DNA of 64,000 bases. Origin: CAWBLP01 sp963789495 (lineage in GTDB: Bacteria > Pseudomonadota > Alphaproteobacteria > Acetobacterales > Acetobacteraceae). Made by a program: the position numbers and the translations under genes. The stretch is taken from assembly GCA_963789495.1 (NCBI GenBank), contig CAWBLP010000014.1, positions 124,001-188,000 on the forward strand, given 5' to 3'. Below, piece by piece: positions 55,694-64,000 of this stretch. Within the stretch, counting starts at the first letter, position 1. Every line of letters begins with the position of its first letter. The notes under the pieces are model-generated. The model ran no database searches. It was not told the origin of the DNA and worked only from the letters and a program-made list of their open reading frames with translations.

Positions 55694-56042
55694 CCGATAT
55701 CCGGCCGGTCTCGCGCATCGCGCTTGTGGTGGGGATACAGCAAGCATCGGGGGCGTTGCCCCCGAACCCCCAGCAAGGGGCGCTGTCCCTTGCATCCCCG
55801 CCAAGGGCCCGGCCCTTGGAACCGACTCCGTTTGGGGTGGGGAGGGGGCCGTTCCGCGATGTCGCCAAGGTCCGGGACCGCCGCGCCCCCTCCCCATCCC
55901 AAACCGAATCCGATTGCAAAGGCTGAGCCTTTGCTGGGGGTCCACGAGGCAAAGCCTCCTGGTGGGGTTCGGGGCAAAGCCCCAATCGCTTGCTGCACCC
56001 CACCACAAGCGCGATGCGCGAGACAGACCGCGGATATCCGCT
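55694..56042. repeat. Long nested-palindrome intergenic repeat, copy C
   Basis: The core 55747-55984 matches copy B closely and in the same orientation. Outside the core, flanks of about 50 bases pair too: the left GGATATCG.../GCGCATCGCGCTTGTGG side pairs with CCACAAGCGCGATGCGC near 56006. Together they give a near-palindrome of about 350 bases spanning the entire gap between the convergent dioxygenase and LLM genes. The largest copy of the family seen here. Confidence 0.88.
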
Positions 56043-57184
56043 CAGGCCGGGGCGAAGACGCCTTCGGCGCTGACCGGGTCCGGCCGCTCCAGCTCGGCAG
56101 GCGGGTGGGTGAAGGCGGCGTCGCGCTGCAGCACCGGCAACACCTTGTCGGCGAACAGCCGCATGTTCAGTTCCGACTCCTCATGCGGCAGGCCGCCGAA
56201 GGAGAATTCGGTGATCAGGTGGTCCAGGCCGGTCAACCGATGCAGTTCCGCCAGTTTCTGGATGCAGTCATCCGGCGTGCCGACGATCTGGATGCTGACA
56301 TAGAACTCGGTCGCCTTCGACCGGCGGCTGGGGTCCTTCATCTTGGCGTAGGTGGTGCCGATTTTTTCGTACGACTCATAGCCCTTCACCGTCGCCAGAT
56401 GTCCGTCGGAGAAATTGTAGTGCGCGTCGATGGAATCCCATTTGCGACCGAGGTATTCCAGGGCGCGTTCCTGCGCCTCGGCGCGGCTTTCCGCGACCGA
56501 GACATTGGTCAGGATCATCGGCGGACGTGGCGTGTAGCCCTGCGCGGCGGCGAGTTCGCGGAAGCGATGCACGTCGGCGGCGGCTTTGGGCCACTCGTTC
56601 TGCATGATCACCAGCATCGAGAAGCCGAGTTTCGCCATGACCTCGACGGAGTTGGGACTGACGGCGGTGCCGTAGAAGCGGCGTTCCGGATGGGAGATCG
56701 GGCGCGGTCGGATCGCGGTGCGCGGGATCTGGAAATACTCGCCCTGGAACTCGAAGCTCTCCTGCGACAGCGCGCGCTGAACGATTTGTGCGGCCTCGAT
56801 GAAGCGGGGCCGAGCCTCCCCCATCGGGATGCGGAAGCCTTCATATTCCGCGCTGGCAGCGCCGCGGCCGAAGCCGAACAGGCAGCGCCCGCCGCACATG
56901 ATGTCGAGCAGCGCGATCTGTTCGGCGACGCGGATCGGGTCGTGCCAGGGCAGCACGATGACGGAGGTGCCGAGCTGGATGCGTTTGGTGCGGCCGGCGT
57001 AGTAGGCGAGCAGTTGCAGCGGCGCCGGCGACATGGCGTAGCCGGTGAAATGGTGTTCCAGCGCGAACAGCGAGTTGAAACCCAGCGGCTCCACAAGATC
57101 GCCCATCGCCATGTGCTCGTGCACCACGGAGGCATCGGGGCGGCCTGGCTGGGTCAGCATGTTCAGCGCCATTCCGACTTTCAT
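56042..57184 (-). CDS. LLM class flavin-dependent oxidoreductase
   Basis: A 380-residue luciferase-like monooxygenase. FALEHHFTGYAMSPAPLQ is near residue 42, TSVIVLPWHDPIRVAEQIALLD is the second strand motif, and GGRCLFGFGRGAASAEYEGF is the glycine-rich phosphate-binding loop. A GTPDDCIQKL tail is typical of the C-terminus. Flavin reductase partner is not adjacent. It ends at repeat C. Separated from the next LLM gene by about 400 bases, so likely its own transcript. Confidence 0.87.
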   Translation of the reverse strand: MKVGMALNMLTQPGRPDASVVHEHMAMGDLVEPLGFNSLFALEHHFTGYAMSPAPLQLLAYYAGRTKRIQLGTSVIVLPWHDPIRVAEQIALLDIMCGGRCLFGFGRGAASAEYEGFRIPMGEARPRFIEAAQIVQRALSQESFEFQGEYFQIPRTAIRPRPISHPERRFYGTAVSPNSVEVMAKLGFSMLVIMQNEWPKAAADVHRFRELAAAQGYTPRPPMILTNVSVAESRAEAQERALEYLGRKWDSIDAHYNFSDGHLATVKGYESYEKIGTTYAKMKDPSRRSKATEFYVSIQIVGTPDDCIQKLAELHRLTGLDHLITEFSFGGLPHEESELNMRLFADKVLPVLQRDAAFTHPPAELERPDPVSAEGVFAPA

Positions 57185-57583
57185 GGCTGCGTTCTCCCTG
57201 GTTTCGGCCGCGTTCGGACTGGGGCGGCTACTGGTGGGTAGATCTGCCCGGACCGTATCAGCCTGAGAGGCTGGCGCAAGCGCAGCCCGGCGCGGGCACC
57301 GGGCGATCGCATGTGGTTCGGCATGGGCGGCCGGCGGCCAAGGTGAGAACGCCCCTGGTCTGGCGCAAAGCAGGGCGAAGCAGGATCTCTCAACACGGAG
57401 GACGAACGAGGGCGCGGAGGGTCACGGGCGCTGGTGATCCGACAACGGCCATGGCGTGATCAACGACTCCGTGACCCTCCGCGCCTTCGTTCGTCCTCCG
57501 TGGTGAAAACTGTGCTTTCGCCGCGATTCACCCCAGCCAAGCCTTGCTCCCGCACAGCCGCCACATGCGACTGCCGCCGCGGG
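57185..57583. other. Intergenic region without a recognisable gene
   Basis: This 399-base gap between two same-strand LLM genes has no convincing ORF. Apart from the 34-base inverted repeat annotated at 57394-57502 I see nothing in it. Confidence 0.6.
57394..57502. repeat. 34-base inverted repeat
   Basis: The left arm 57394-57427 (CACGGAGGACGAACGA.. to ..GGGTCACGG) and right arm 57469-57502 match as reverse complements at 33 of 34 positions, with 41 bases between. It differs in sequence from the palindrome family at convergent junctions. Possible roles are terminator, processed RNA stem or a mobile miniature element. Confidence 0.85.
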
Positions 57584-58945
57584 CTACCCGGCCGGCCAGC
57601 GCGCCGCCGCGGCCGGGTGTCCCGGCGGCAGCCGGTCGCCCAGGCCGAACAGTTTCTGGCGATACGTCCCCGCGGCGTACTCGCGCTTGTAGACGCCACG
57701 CTCCTGCAGCACCGGCACCACCAGGTCCACCACATCCTCGATGCAGTCCGGGATGACCGAGCGCGCCAGGTTGAACCCGTCGACGTCGCCTTCCTCCACC
57801 CAGGCCACCAGCTCATCCGCCACCTGTTCGGGCGATCCCACGATCGGCGGCTGGCGGCTGCCGAGCACGAAGCGGTCGATCAGCATGCGCTTGGTCCACC
57901 CGGCGCCGAGGGCGCGCGCCATCGCCTCCACATTGGAACGGATCGCCTGGGTCGGCGCGTCGTTGATCGGCTCGTCCATGGCATAGCGGCCGAAATCGAT
58001 GCCGAGCGAGGCCGAGGCATGGGCCAGCGCGCCTTCGACGCTGGCATGGGCGCGGTAGGCGGCGAGCTTTTCCTGGGCCTCGCGCTCGGTGCGGCCCACC
58101 ACGACGGTCGCACCGAGGAAGGCCAGGATCGGCCGCGGCGCGGCCCGCGCCCGCAGATCCGCCATGATGCGGCGGACATTCGGGCGGGTGCTCGGGTTGA
58201 TGAACATGCATTCGGCGTGCTGCGCGGCGAACACCCGGCCGCGATCGGATGCGCCGGCCTGATACAGCACCGGCGTGCGTTGCGGCGACGGCTCCCACAG
58301 CGGCAGCGCATCGACGCGGAATTGCTTGCCCTGATGCTGTACCCGGCGCACGCGGGCCGGATCGGTGTAGATGCCGCGGGACCGGTCGCGGATCACCGCG
58401 TCGTCGCGCCAACCGCCTTCCCACAGCGCATACACCACGTCCATGTATTCGTCGGCCAGGTCGTAACGGTCGTCATGCTCCATCTGCGCGGGAAAACCCA
58501 TGGCGCGGGCGGCGCTGTCCAGATAGCCGGTGACGATGTTCCAGCCGATGCGGCCTTTCGTCAGATGGTCCAGCGTCGCCATGCGGCGCGCGAACAGGAA
58601 CGGCGGCTCATAGGCGAGATTGCAGGTGACGCCGAAACCCAGATGCGTGGTGGCATGAGCCATCGCCGGCACCAGCGCCAGCGGGTCGAGCAGCGGGATC
58701 TGCACCGCGGCGCGCAGCGCGGCGTCGGGCGATTGCTGGTAGACATCGTACACACCGAGCACGTCGGCCAGGAACAGCCCGTCGAACAGGCCGCGTTCCA
58801 GCGTACGGGCGAGCGACACCCAATGGTCGAGGCTGGTGTAGTCGCTGGAACGGTCCCGCGGATGCGTCCACATCCCGTGCTGGATGTGGCCGACACAGGC
58901 CATGTCGAAGGCGTTGAGGCGGATCTGACGCGGCACGCGGGTCAA
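57584..58945 (-). CDS. NtaA/SnaA/DszA-type flavin-dependent monooxygenase
   Basis: A 453-residue LLM enzyme of the nitrilotriacetate/pristinamycin/dibenzothiophene monooxygenase group. RQIRLNAFDMACVGHIQHGMW opens the family, GRIGWNIVTGYLDSAARAMGF is its signature, and HDDRYDLADEYMDVVYALWEG follows as expected. Members use FMNH2 supplied by a reductase and cleave C-N or C-S bonds. The start TTG at 58945 overlaps the preceding gene's TGA (TTGA), with AAAGGG upstream; GTG at 58936 is an alternative. Confidence 0.88.
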   Translation of the reverse strand: MTRVPRQIRLNAFDMACVGHIQHGMWTHPRDRSSDYTSLDHWVSLARTLERGLFDGLFLADVLGVYDVYQQSPDAALRAAVQIPLLDPLALVPAMAHATTHLGFGVTCNLAYEPPFLFARRMATLDHLTKGRIGWNIVTGYLDSAARAMGFPAQMEHDDRYDLADEYMDVVYALWEGGWRDDAVIRDRSRGIYTDPARVRRVQHQGKQFRVDALPLWEPSPQRTPVLYQAGASDRGRVFAAQHAECMFINPSTRPNVRRIMADLRARAAPRPILAFLGATVVVGRTEREAQEKLAAYRAHASVEGALAHASASLGIDFGRYAMDEPINDAPTQAIRSNVEAMARALGAGWTKRMLIDRFVLGSRQPPIVGSPEQVADELVAWVEEGDVDGFNLARSVIPDCIEDVVDLVVPVLQERGVYKREYAAGTYRQKLFGLGDRLPPGHPAAAARWPAG

Positions 58946-59763
58946 CCCTTTGCTATCCGCCCGACGCCTTCCAGCACGCGGTCCCAGTCGTCAACCTCTC
59001 GATTGTCCGGCTCCACCATCACATGCTGCACGCCGATCGCCTGATAGGCCGCCAGGCGGGATTTCAGCTCCGCGCTATCGGCGCCATCCCAGCGGATGCG
59101 CATGGATATCGCGAACGCCGAGTCCGGCCGCATCGCACGCAGGCGCTGGATGATGGGAGCCACCTCCTCGGGCGGCAGGCGGCTGCCATGCCAGCCTTCC
59201 AGCTTCGCGGCGCGGGCGAGCTGGGCGTCCGCGGTGCCGCCGATCCAGATCGGGACCGGCACCACCGGCATCGGCTGCATGCGCAGGGAGGCGATCTCGC
59301 CGGTGATGTATTTGGTCTGGAAGCTGACCGGGTCCTGGGTCCAGACCGCCCGCATCATCGCGATGCCTTCGTCCATTCGCCGGCCGCGCTCACGGAACGG
59401 CACACCGAGGGCGGCGAATTCCTCGGCCAGCCAGCCGACCCCGGCGCCCAGGATCAGCCGGCCGCGCGACAGGTTCTGCAGGGTGGCGAGTTCCTTCGCC
59501 AGCGGCAGCGGATGGCGCATCGGCAGCACCAGGACGCTGGTACCCAGACGCACGCGTTTGGTGACCGCCGCCACCCAGGACAGGGTCACCACCGGATCGT
59601 AGAACAGCGGCGACGGCGGATAGGGTGCGCCTTTCGGCACGATGATGTGCTCGCTGACCCAGACATCGGTCAGGCCGAGTTCCTCGGCACGCATGGCGTG
59701 GCGCATGATCAGCTCCGGCGTGGCCTGCGCGCCGGCCTGCGGCAGATGGATGCCAAGCTGCAT
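58942..59763 (-). CDS. LLM class F420/FMN-dependent oxidoreductase
   Basis: A 273-residue short luciferase-like enzyme. QLGIHLPQAGAQATPELIMRHA, LTDVWVSEHIIVP, LGTSVLVLPMRHPLPLAKELATLQ and GRLILGAGVGWLAEEFAALGVPF are the hallmarks of the TIGR03619-like group. The ATG at 59763 follows AGGAGGAG. Its stop overlaps the next gene, so the two monooxygenases are co-translated, which suggests successive steps or one shared substrate. Confidence 0.87.
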   Translation of the reverse strand: MQLGIHLPQAGAQATPELIMRHAMRAEELGLTDVWVSEHIIVPKGAPYPPSPLFYDPVVTLSWVAAVTKRVRLGTSVLVLPMRHPLPLAKELATLQNLSRGRLILGAGVGWLAEEFAALGVPFRERGRRMDEGIAMMRAVWTQDPVSFQTKYITGEIASLRMQPMPVVPVPIWIGGTADAQLARAAKLEGWHGSRLPPEEVAPIIQRLRAMRPDSAFAISMRIRWDGADSAELKSRLAAYQAIGVQHVMVEPDNREVDDWDRVLEGVGRIAKG

Positions 59764-59940
59764 CACGAGTCTCCTCCTGGTTTCCTGTCCCAAGGGTCCC
59801 ACACCGCTGCCACCGCGACCACTGCCGCAGCATCGGCGAGGAACCACACCGAACGTCTCACGGTCTGGTCGGATGCATCGGGAAGACGGCTCGCTCAGGC
59901 TTTCGGTATGCCTGGGACCGGCCGTGCATCCGGCGGGCTC

Positions 59941-61158
59941 TCACGGCCGCAACAGCCAGTCCAGGCCGGCGTCGAACACCTCCGTCGGCAGCTGCCAGCT
60001 TCGCACCGTGGCGTCTCGCTGGTCATCGGCATCGAAGCGGCCGAACCCGAAGGCGTAAGGCTTGCCGGTCGCGGTATAGATTTTCGCGTGCTGGCGAACC
60101 GTGACATGGAACGATTCGAAATCGAGAACCCGCGCGCCATCCGAAGCGAACACCGCGTTCAGCATGCCGGAGCCGGATGGGCCGGCAATCCGGCGCGCGC
60201 GACTGAACCGCATGATCTGGTCCGAGAGCGACAGCGTCTCGGGATAGATGATTGCCAGACCACGGTCCTGCGCCTGCTGTTCCAGCGCGAATTCATTGCC
60301 GAGCCGCCGGTAGTTTGGTGTGCGCAACTGCGCCAGGGTGCGGGAAACATAGAGCGGGTCTTCAGGCAATCGATGCGACGTGCCCTGATTGGCGCGTTCG
60401 GCCAGGCTGCGAAACTCGCGCGCCGTGGTCGAGGAGAAGAAGCCCTCCACATAGAAGTCATTGAAGAACAGCAGCCGGTCGATGGTACAGCCAAAGATCT
60501 CCCGCGGCAGAAGGACCGGCCGCGGCGGCAGGCCCAGCAAGCGGAAAGCATCCAGCAACCAATGTGAGCGTTCGGATGCCACGACGAAATCGAACTCCAG
60601 CCCCAGCCGGGCCGCGGCGAAGATCTGGGGCATGATGCGAAACAGGAACGAGCCATAATTGCCCGGCTCCAGATCTGCCAGAAACAGCCCGACGCCGGAA
60701 ATCCGCCGTTCGACGCCGTTCCAGAAATGGCAGGCACTCGCTTCGGTGTCGGAGCGTGGCCGCAGCACGAAGGGCTGCCCGTTCGCGCTGTTGAACTGCA
60801 GCAGACGCGCCAGATCCGCCGGCGAAACCACAAGGTCGGGACTGTAAATGCGTCCATCCGCAACCAGGACGGTGGATGAACCGATGACCATACCGCCGGC
60901 CACATCGTAGAGAATGGTCGGCGGGCAGCGCAGTTGGTAGTTCGCGATATCGGCCAGACAGGACGCATCCTCTGGCGTGCCGAAGACCTGCTCCGGACCG
61001 ACCAATCGGCGCTCCTCCGCGGGCGCGACCACATGCGCCATGTTGTCGGTGGCAACGGTCACGCGCGTGGTTCTGACGGGGATGTTGTCGAAGCTGTTGC
61101 GCTCCCCGTGTTCAAGCGCGGCGCGGAAGCGCTCGATATCCCAGGGGTGATAGCTCAC
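59941..61158 (-). CDS. Glycosyltransferase family 61 protein
   Basis: A 405-residue protein of the GT61 (DUF563) type, with DLEPGNYGSFLFRIMPQIFAA in the middle, PLYVSRTLAQLRTPNYRRLGNE, and the C-terminal RIAGPSGSGMLNAVFASDGARVLDFES, all typical. The donor and acceptor are not known. It starts at a GTG and ends 177 bases before the LLM operon. The repeat surface protein lies upstream on the same strand, about 260 bases away, and could be a target or part of the same surface programme; that is inference. Confidence 0.8.
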   Translation of the reverse strand: MSYHPWDIERFRAALEHGERNSFDNIPVRTTRVTVATDNMAHVVAPAEERRLVGPEQVFGTPEDASCLADIANYQLRCPPTILYDVAGGMVIGSSTVLVADGRIYSPDLVVSPADLARLLQFNSANGQPFVLRPRSDTEASACHFWNGVERRISGVGLFLADLEPGNYGSFLFRIMPQIFAAARLGLEFDFVVASERSHWLLDAFRLLGLPPRPVLLPREIFGCTIDRLLFFNDFYVEGFFSSTTAREFRSLAERANQGTSHRLPEDPLYVSRTLAQLRTPNYRRLGNEFALEQQAQDRGLAIIYPETLSLSDQIMRFSRARRIAGPSGSGMLNAVFASDGARVLDFESFHVTVRQHAKIYTATGKPYAFGFGRFDADDQRDATVRSWQLPTEVFDAGLDWLLRP

Positions 61159-61418
61159 CGGCTCGCGCCGCTGGCGAGGCCGAACCCGGACGTGGCCGCA
61201 ACGATGCCATTACGCAGGTTCGTTGACGGGCGGCCGCCGCTCAGGGTCTTGCCAGAAGGCGGACACCGCGTCGCACCCATCTTCGCCGGGCCGCCCGACA
61301 GACCGTGCCGATTCCGTATCGGCATCAGCGGCATCAAGGGAGTCGCAAAGACGTCCATGTCGAAGCGAAGGGGAAGGTTGAAGCTGTCGAACCGGAGACA
61401 GCCGGTGGACCACCTCCC

Positions 61419-64000
61419 CTACGTATGTAGCACCACCGTCCCACCATGCCCATCACTGGCGATGGAGAAGCTGGCATCGGTGTAGCTGCCGGTCAGGGAG
61501 AATGCCGCGCTGTGAGTGCCGTCGCTGAGCGTCAGGGTGCCGGCACTGAACCCCGCCGACGTGGTCCCGTCGACGAACCCCACCGCGCGCGCATCGATCG
61601 TGTCCCCCGCCATGAAGCCCGCGATCGTCGCGCCGAACGAGCCGGTCGTGTCCACCTCCAGCGTGCCGCCGGCATGCAGGAAGCTCAGCGTCGCCCCGCC
61701 GGTCACCGCCGCCGCAAAATCCAGCGTGGCGGCACCATCCAGCAGGAACGTGCCGGCGCCGACCACGGATTGTTCCAGTGCCAGCGTCCCCGCAGTCACC
61801 ACCACGACACCGCTGTTGTAGAGCGTCGCGAACACCGTCGTAGTGCCGATCCCGCCCTGTTGCAGGATCGTCCCCGCATTGCTGATCACACCGAGGCCGG
61901 GGAAGCCCGCGCCGTTGATCGTGCCGTTGCCCTGGATCTCCATCACCGCGCCGACGGCGTTGATCAGCGTCGCGCTGTGCGTGGCCGCGGCGACATCACC
62001 GCCTCCCAGCGTGATCGGGGCGCCGGACCAGGTCAGCGTGCCGTCATTCTCGATCGACCGGCCGCCGTCAAACTGCACGGCGCCCTGGATCGCGCCACCG
62101 GCCAGCAGCGCGGTGCGTCCGCTGCCGGTCTCCACGCCGCCGCTGAGTTGCGCCGGCCGGGTCACGTAAAGATAGCCGGTCCCGGACAGCACGCCGCCGC
62201 TCTGGGTGAAGCCATCAGTGAACGGGAAATTGCCGCCCAACTCCAGGCTGCCGCCAGTGAGCGAGAGCGATTGGCCAAACGACACGCCGGACACCGCGGA
62301 CAGATCGACCGTGCCGGCCTGCACCATTGTATTGCCGGCGACATACGGCCCACCGGTGAAATTGAAACTCCCGCCCAGCCCGGTCGAGGGCACCGTGCCG
62401 AATTGCAGCACCGCGGTGGGTGCCACGTACAGATTGCCTGCATTCGAGGTTCCGCCGCCATTCAGACTGAGCACGCCGCTCTGCACCTGCAGCCCGCCGG
62501 TGTTGTTCAGCACCGCATCGATATCGGTCCGCCCGGCGCCGGCGAACACCGCGATCACCCCAGCATTGTTGACCACGCCGCTGCCCACCCCCGGAGCGGA
62601 GATGCGGCCATCCGCCGTCACGTAGAGCGTGGCGCCCGAAACATTGGCGAGCGTGCCGGCATGCGTCACCGCCGCGGCGTCGCCGGTGCCCAAAGTGATA
62701 TTGCCTGACGACCAGTTCATCCAGCCGTCATTCTCCACCGTTCGCCCGCCATCGAGCTGGAACGACCCGCCGATAACGCTGGTGCCGATCAGCCGGGTGA
62801 TCGCCGGCCCGCTCTGCGCGCCGCCGGTCAGCGCCGCACCGCCATACACGGCGAGCAGTTCACTGCCTCGCAGCAGGCCACCGCTTTGCAGCAGCGCGCC
62901 TTGCACCACCGCGTTGCCCTGGCTGCCCAGCAGCAACGCGCCGGCGGTGAGCCGCAACTGATTGACGAACATCGCCCCGCTCGCCGTGGACACATCCAAC
63001 GTGGCGCCGGTGATGGCGGTGGAACCGGCGGCGTATGGCCCGCTGGCGATGCTGAACGTGCCGCCGGGCATATCGCCGGGCAGGCCGCCGAACTGCACCA
63101 CGGCGCCGCTGGTGACGTAGAGATGCGCGCCGTCCGAGCTGCCGCCGCCGTTCAGGCTCAGCGTGCCGCTCTGCACCTGGATGAAGCCCGGATTGTCGAC
63201 GAAGGCGTCAATATCGGTCTCCCCCGTGCCGGCGAACACCGCGGTCACACCGGCATTGGCGAAGTGGCTGGCGCCCGCGACCGGGTTGGCGATGCGACCA
63301 TTCGCGGTGACGTAGAAGGTCGCGCCGGCGACGTTGGTGAGCGTGCCGCTATGGGTGACGGCATCGGGGTCATTGGCTCCGAGGGCGATGCTGCCCGAGG
63401 ACCAGTTCAGCCAGCCGTTGTTCTCAACCGTGCGGCCGTCATCGAGCTGGAATAATCCACCGATCACACTGGTGCCGATCAGCCGGGTCAAGCCGCTGCC
63501 GCTTTGCACCCCGCCGACCAGATTGCCGCCATTGAATACCGTGAGCGTGCCGCTGCCCGACAGGATCGGGCTATCGCCGACGGCGGATTGGGTGAGACCC
63601 GAATCCACCTGGGCGTTCAAGGTTCCCATTACCAGGCCGCCGGCGGATAGCCGCAGCCTGCCGAACAGCAGGCCGGACGCGGCCTGCGCGTCCAGCGTGG
63701 TGCCGCTGATGACTGTGTCCGGGGCGCTGTACTGGCCGCCGGTCAGCACGAAACGCGCCGCTGCGGGTCCCTCCGGCGCGGTGCCGAACAGCAGGGTGCC
63801 GCCCGGCCCCACCTGCAGCGATCCGGCGTCCGAGGTGCCGCCGGCGTTCACCGCGAGCGTGCCCTGCGCCACCATCACGCTGCCGATATTCACCAAGGGA
63901 ACGTCGAACGACGCGATGCCGGCCCCGCCATCCACCAGAATGGTGCCGGCATTGGCGATGATCGGCCCGCCGCCCCCGACGCCGCTGAGCCGCTGGCCGC
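61419..64000 (-). CDS. Beta-strand repeat surface/secreted protein, 5' end outside window
   Basis: The last 860 or so residues of a very large Gly/Ala/Thr/Ser-rich protein; the frame stays open to base 64000, so the N-terminus is beyond the window. A unit of about 230 residues (690 bases) repeats around TRLIGTSVIGG.FQLD.GRTVEN.GW.NWSSG, with three visible copies of varying similarity and a shorter, divergent fourth. The last 100 residues (FMAGDTIDARAV, SGTLTLSDG, ASDGHGGTVVLHT) form a closing domain common to large alphaproteobacterial secreted proteins. No transmembrane beta-barrel is seen at the end. Likely an adhesin or biofilm protein. Confidence 0.8.
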   Translation of the reverse strand, partial: GQRLSGVGGGGPIIANAGTILVDGGAGIASFDVPLVNIGSVMVAQGTLAVNAGGTSDAGSLQVGPGGTLLFGTAPEGPAAARFVLTGGQYSAPDTVISGTTLDAQAASGLLFGRLRLSAGGLVMGTLNAQVDSGLTQSAVGDSPILSGSGTLTVFNGGNLVGGVQSGSGLTRLIGTSVIGGLFQLDDGRTVENNGWLNWSSGSIALGANDPDAVTHSGTLTNVAGATFYVTANGRIANPVAGASHFANAGVTAVFAGTGETDIDAFVDNPGFIQVQSGTLSLNGGGSSDGAHLYVTSGAVVQFGGLPGDMPGGTFSIASGPYAAGSTAITGATLDVSTASGAMFVNQLRLTAGALLLGSQGNAVVQGALLQSGGLLRGSELLAVYGGAALTGGAQSGPAITRLIGTSVIGGSFQLDGGRTVENDGWMNWSSGNITLGTGDAAAVTHAGTLANVSGATLYVTADGRISAPGVGSGVVNNAGVIAVFAGAGRTDIDAVLNNTGGLQVQSGVLSLNGGGTSNAGNLYVAPTAVLQFGTVPSTGLGGSFNFTGGPYVAGNTMVQAGTVDLSAVSGVSFGQSLSLTGGSLELGGNFPFTDGFTQSGGVLSGTGYLYVTRPAQLSGGVETGSGRTALLAGGAIQGAVQFDGGRSIENDGTLTWSGAPITLGGGDVAAATHSATLINAVGAVMEIQGNGTINGAGFPGLGVISNAGTILQQGGIGTTTVFATLYNSGVVVVTAGTLALEQSVVGAGTFLLDGAATLDFAAAVTGGATLSFLHAGGTLEVDTTGSFGATIAGFMAGDTIDARAVGFVDGTTSAGFSAGTLTLSDGTHSAAFSLTGSYTDASFSIASDGHGGTVVLHT

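Noticed and set aside
61155..61358. A 67-codon minus-strand ORF overlapping the GT61 start
   Set aside because: No ribosome site and no family resemblance; it ends in the GT61 GTG and seems to be intergenic sequence.
61446..62708. A 420-codon plus-strand open frame
   Set aside because: It is the antisense of the repeat protein and reflects codon bias of the repeats.

Overview
The window is GC-rich, densely packed chromosomal DNA, mostly with classical Shine-Dalgarno sites and frequent 4-bp start/stop overlaps. The gene content points to an alphaproteobacterium, most likely Rhodospirillales/Acetobacteraceae: a phosphotransferase-cheA-cheW-cheY-cheB-cheR cluster, tandem Lin0512 proteins, CaiB and MaoC CoA enzymes, several luciferase-like monooxygenases, a Hint-domain metalloprotease and a beta-strand repeat surface protein. 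This placement is inference; no rRNA or other marker gene is present. I saw no phage, insertion sequence, CRISPR array, tRNA or rRNA.

Layout. 0-10.7 kb: DUF1772 membrane protein, methyltransferase, VOC protein, MFS exporter; a small AtzG/GatC-like protein + amidase + asparaginase operon with a divergent MFS permease; a 3-hydroxyacyl-CoA/carnitine dehydrogenase-like gene divergent from a MaoC double-hotdog hydratase; a three-gene Lin0512 operon. 10.9-19.5 kb: LLM flavin oxidoreductase divergent from a LigB-type dioxygenase, a methyltransferase, a sulfotransferase-methyltransferase fusion, an MFS gene divergent from a CaiB CoA-transferase, an A-type Fe-S carrier and a DUF1203 protein. 19.6-25.3 kb: a complete dipeptide-type ABC importer. 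25.5-26.5 kb: moaA. 26.7-33 kb: chemotaxis signalling cluster. 33-41.9 kb: SDR, ADP-forming acyl-CoA synthetase, D-amino-acid-dehydrogenase-like flavoprotein, penicillin-acylase-family hydrolase and a ThDP enzyme. 41.9-54.7 kb: secreted protein, DedA/YqaA protein, DUF2254 protein, a second family 5 binding protein, aspartoacylase-like and ArgE-like hydrolases, an M81 peptidase, the Hint metalloprotease, HutF and MepA. 54.8-64 kb: phytanoyl-CoA dioxygenase family protein, three LLM monooxygenases, a GT61 glycosyltransferase and the C-terminal part of a giant repeat protein cut by the window edge.

The overall theme is scavenging of amides, peptides and amino acids (amidase, asparaginase, Dpp importer, penicillin acylase, ArgE/AstE-like enzymes, M81, HutF) plus oxidation by flavin and non-heme enzymes, with transporters next to catabolic genes.

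Two features stand out beyond the genes. First, a family of large nested-palindrome repeats (three full copies, two remnants) lies only in gaps between converging genes. Second, cheA, cheY, cheB, the acyl-CoA synthetase and the ThDP enzyme are broken by many single-base frameshifts, nearly all +1, while most neighbours are intact. This looks more like local consensus error than decay, but the sequence alone cannot settle it.
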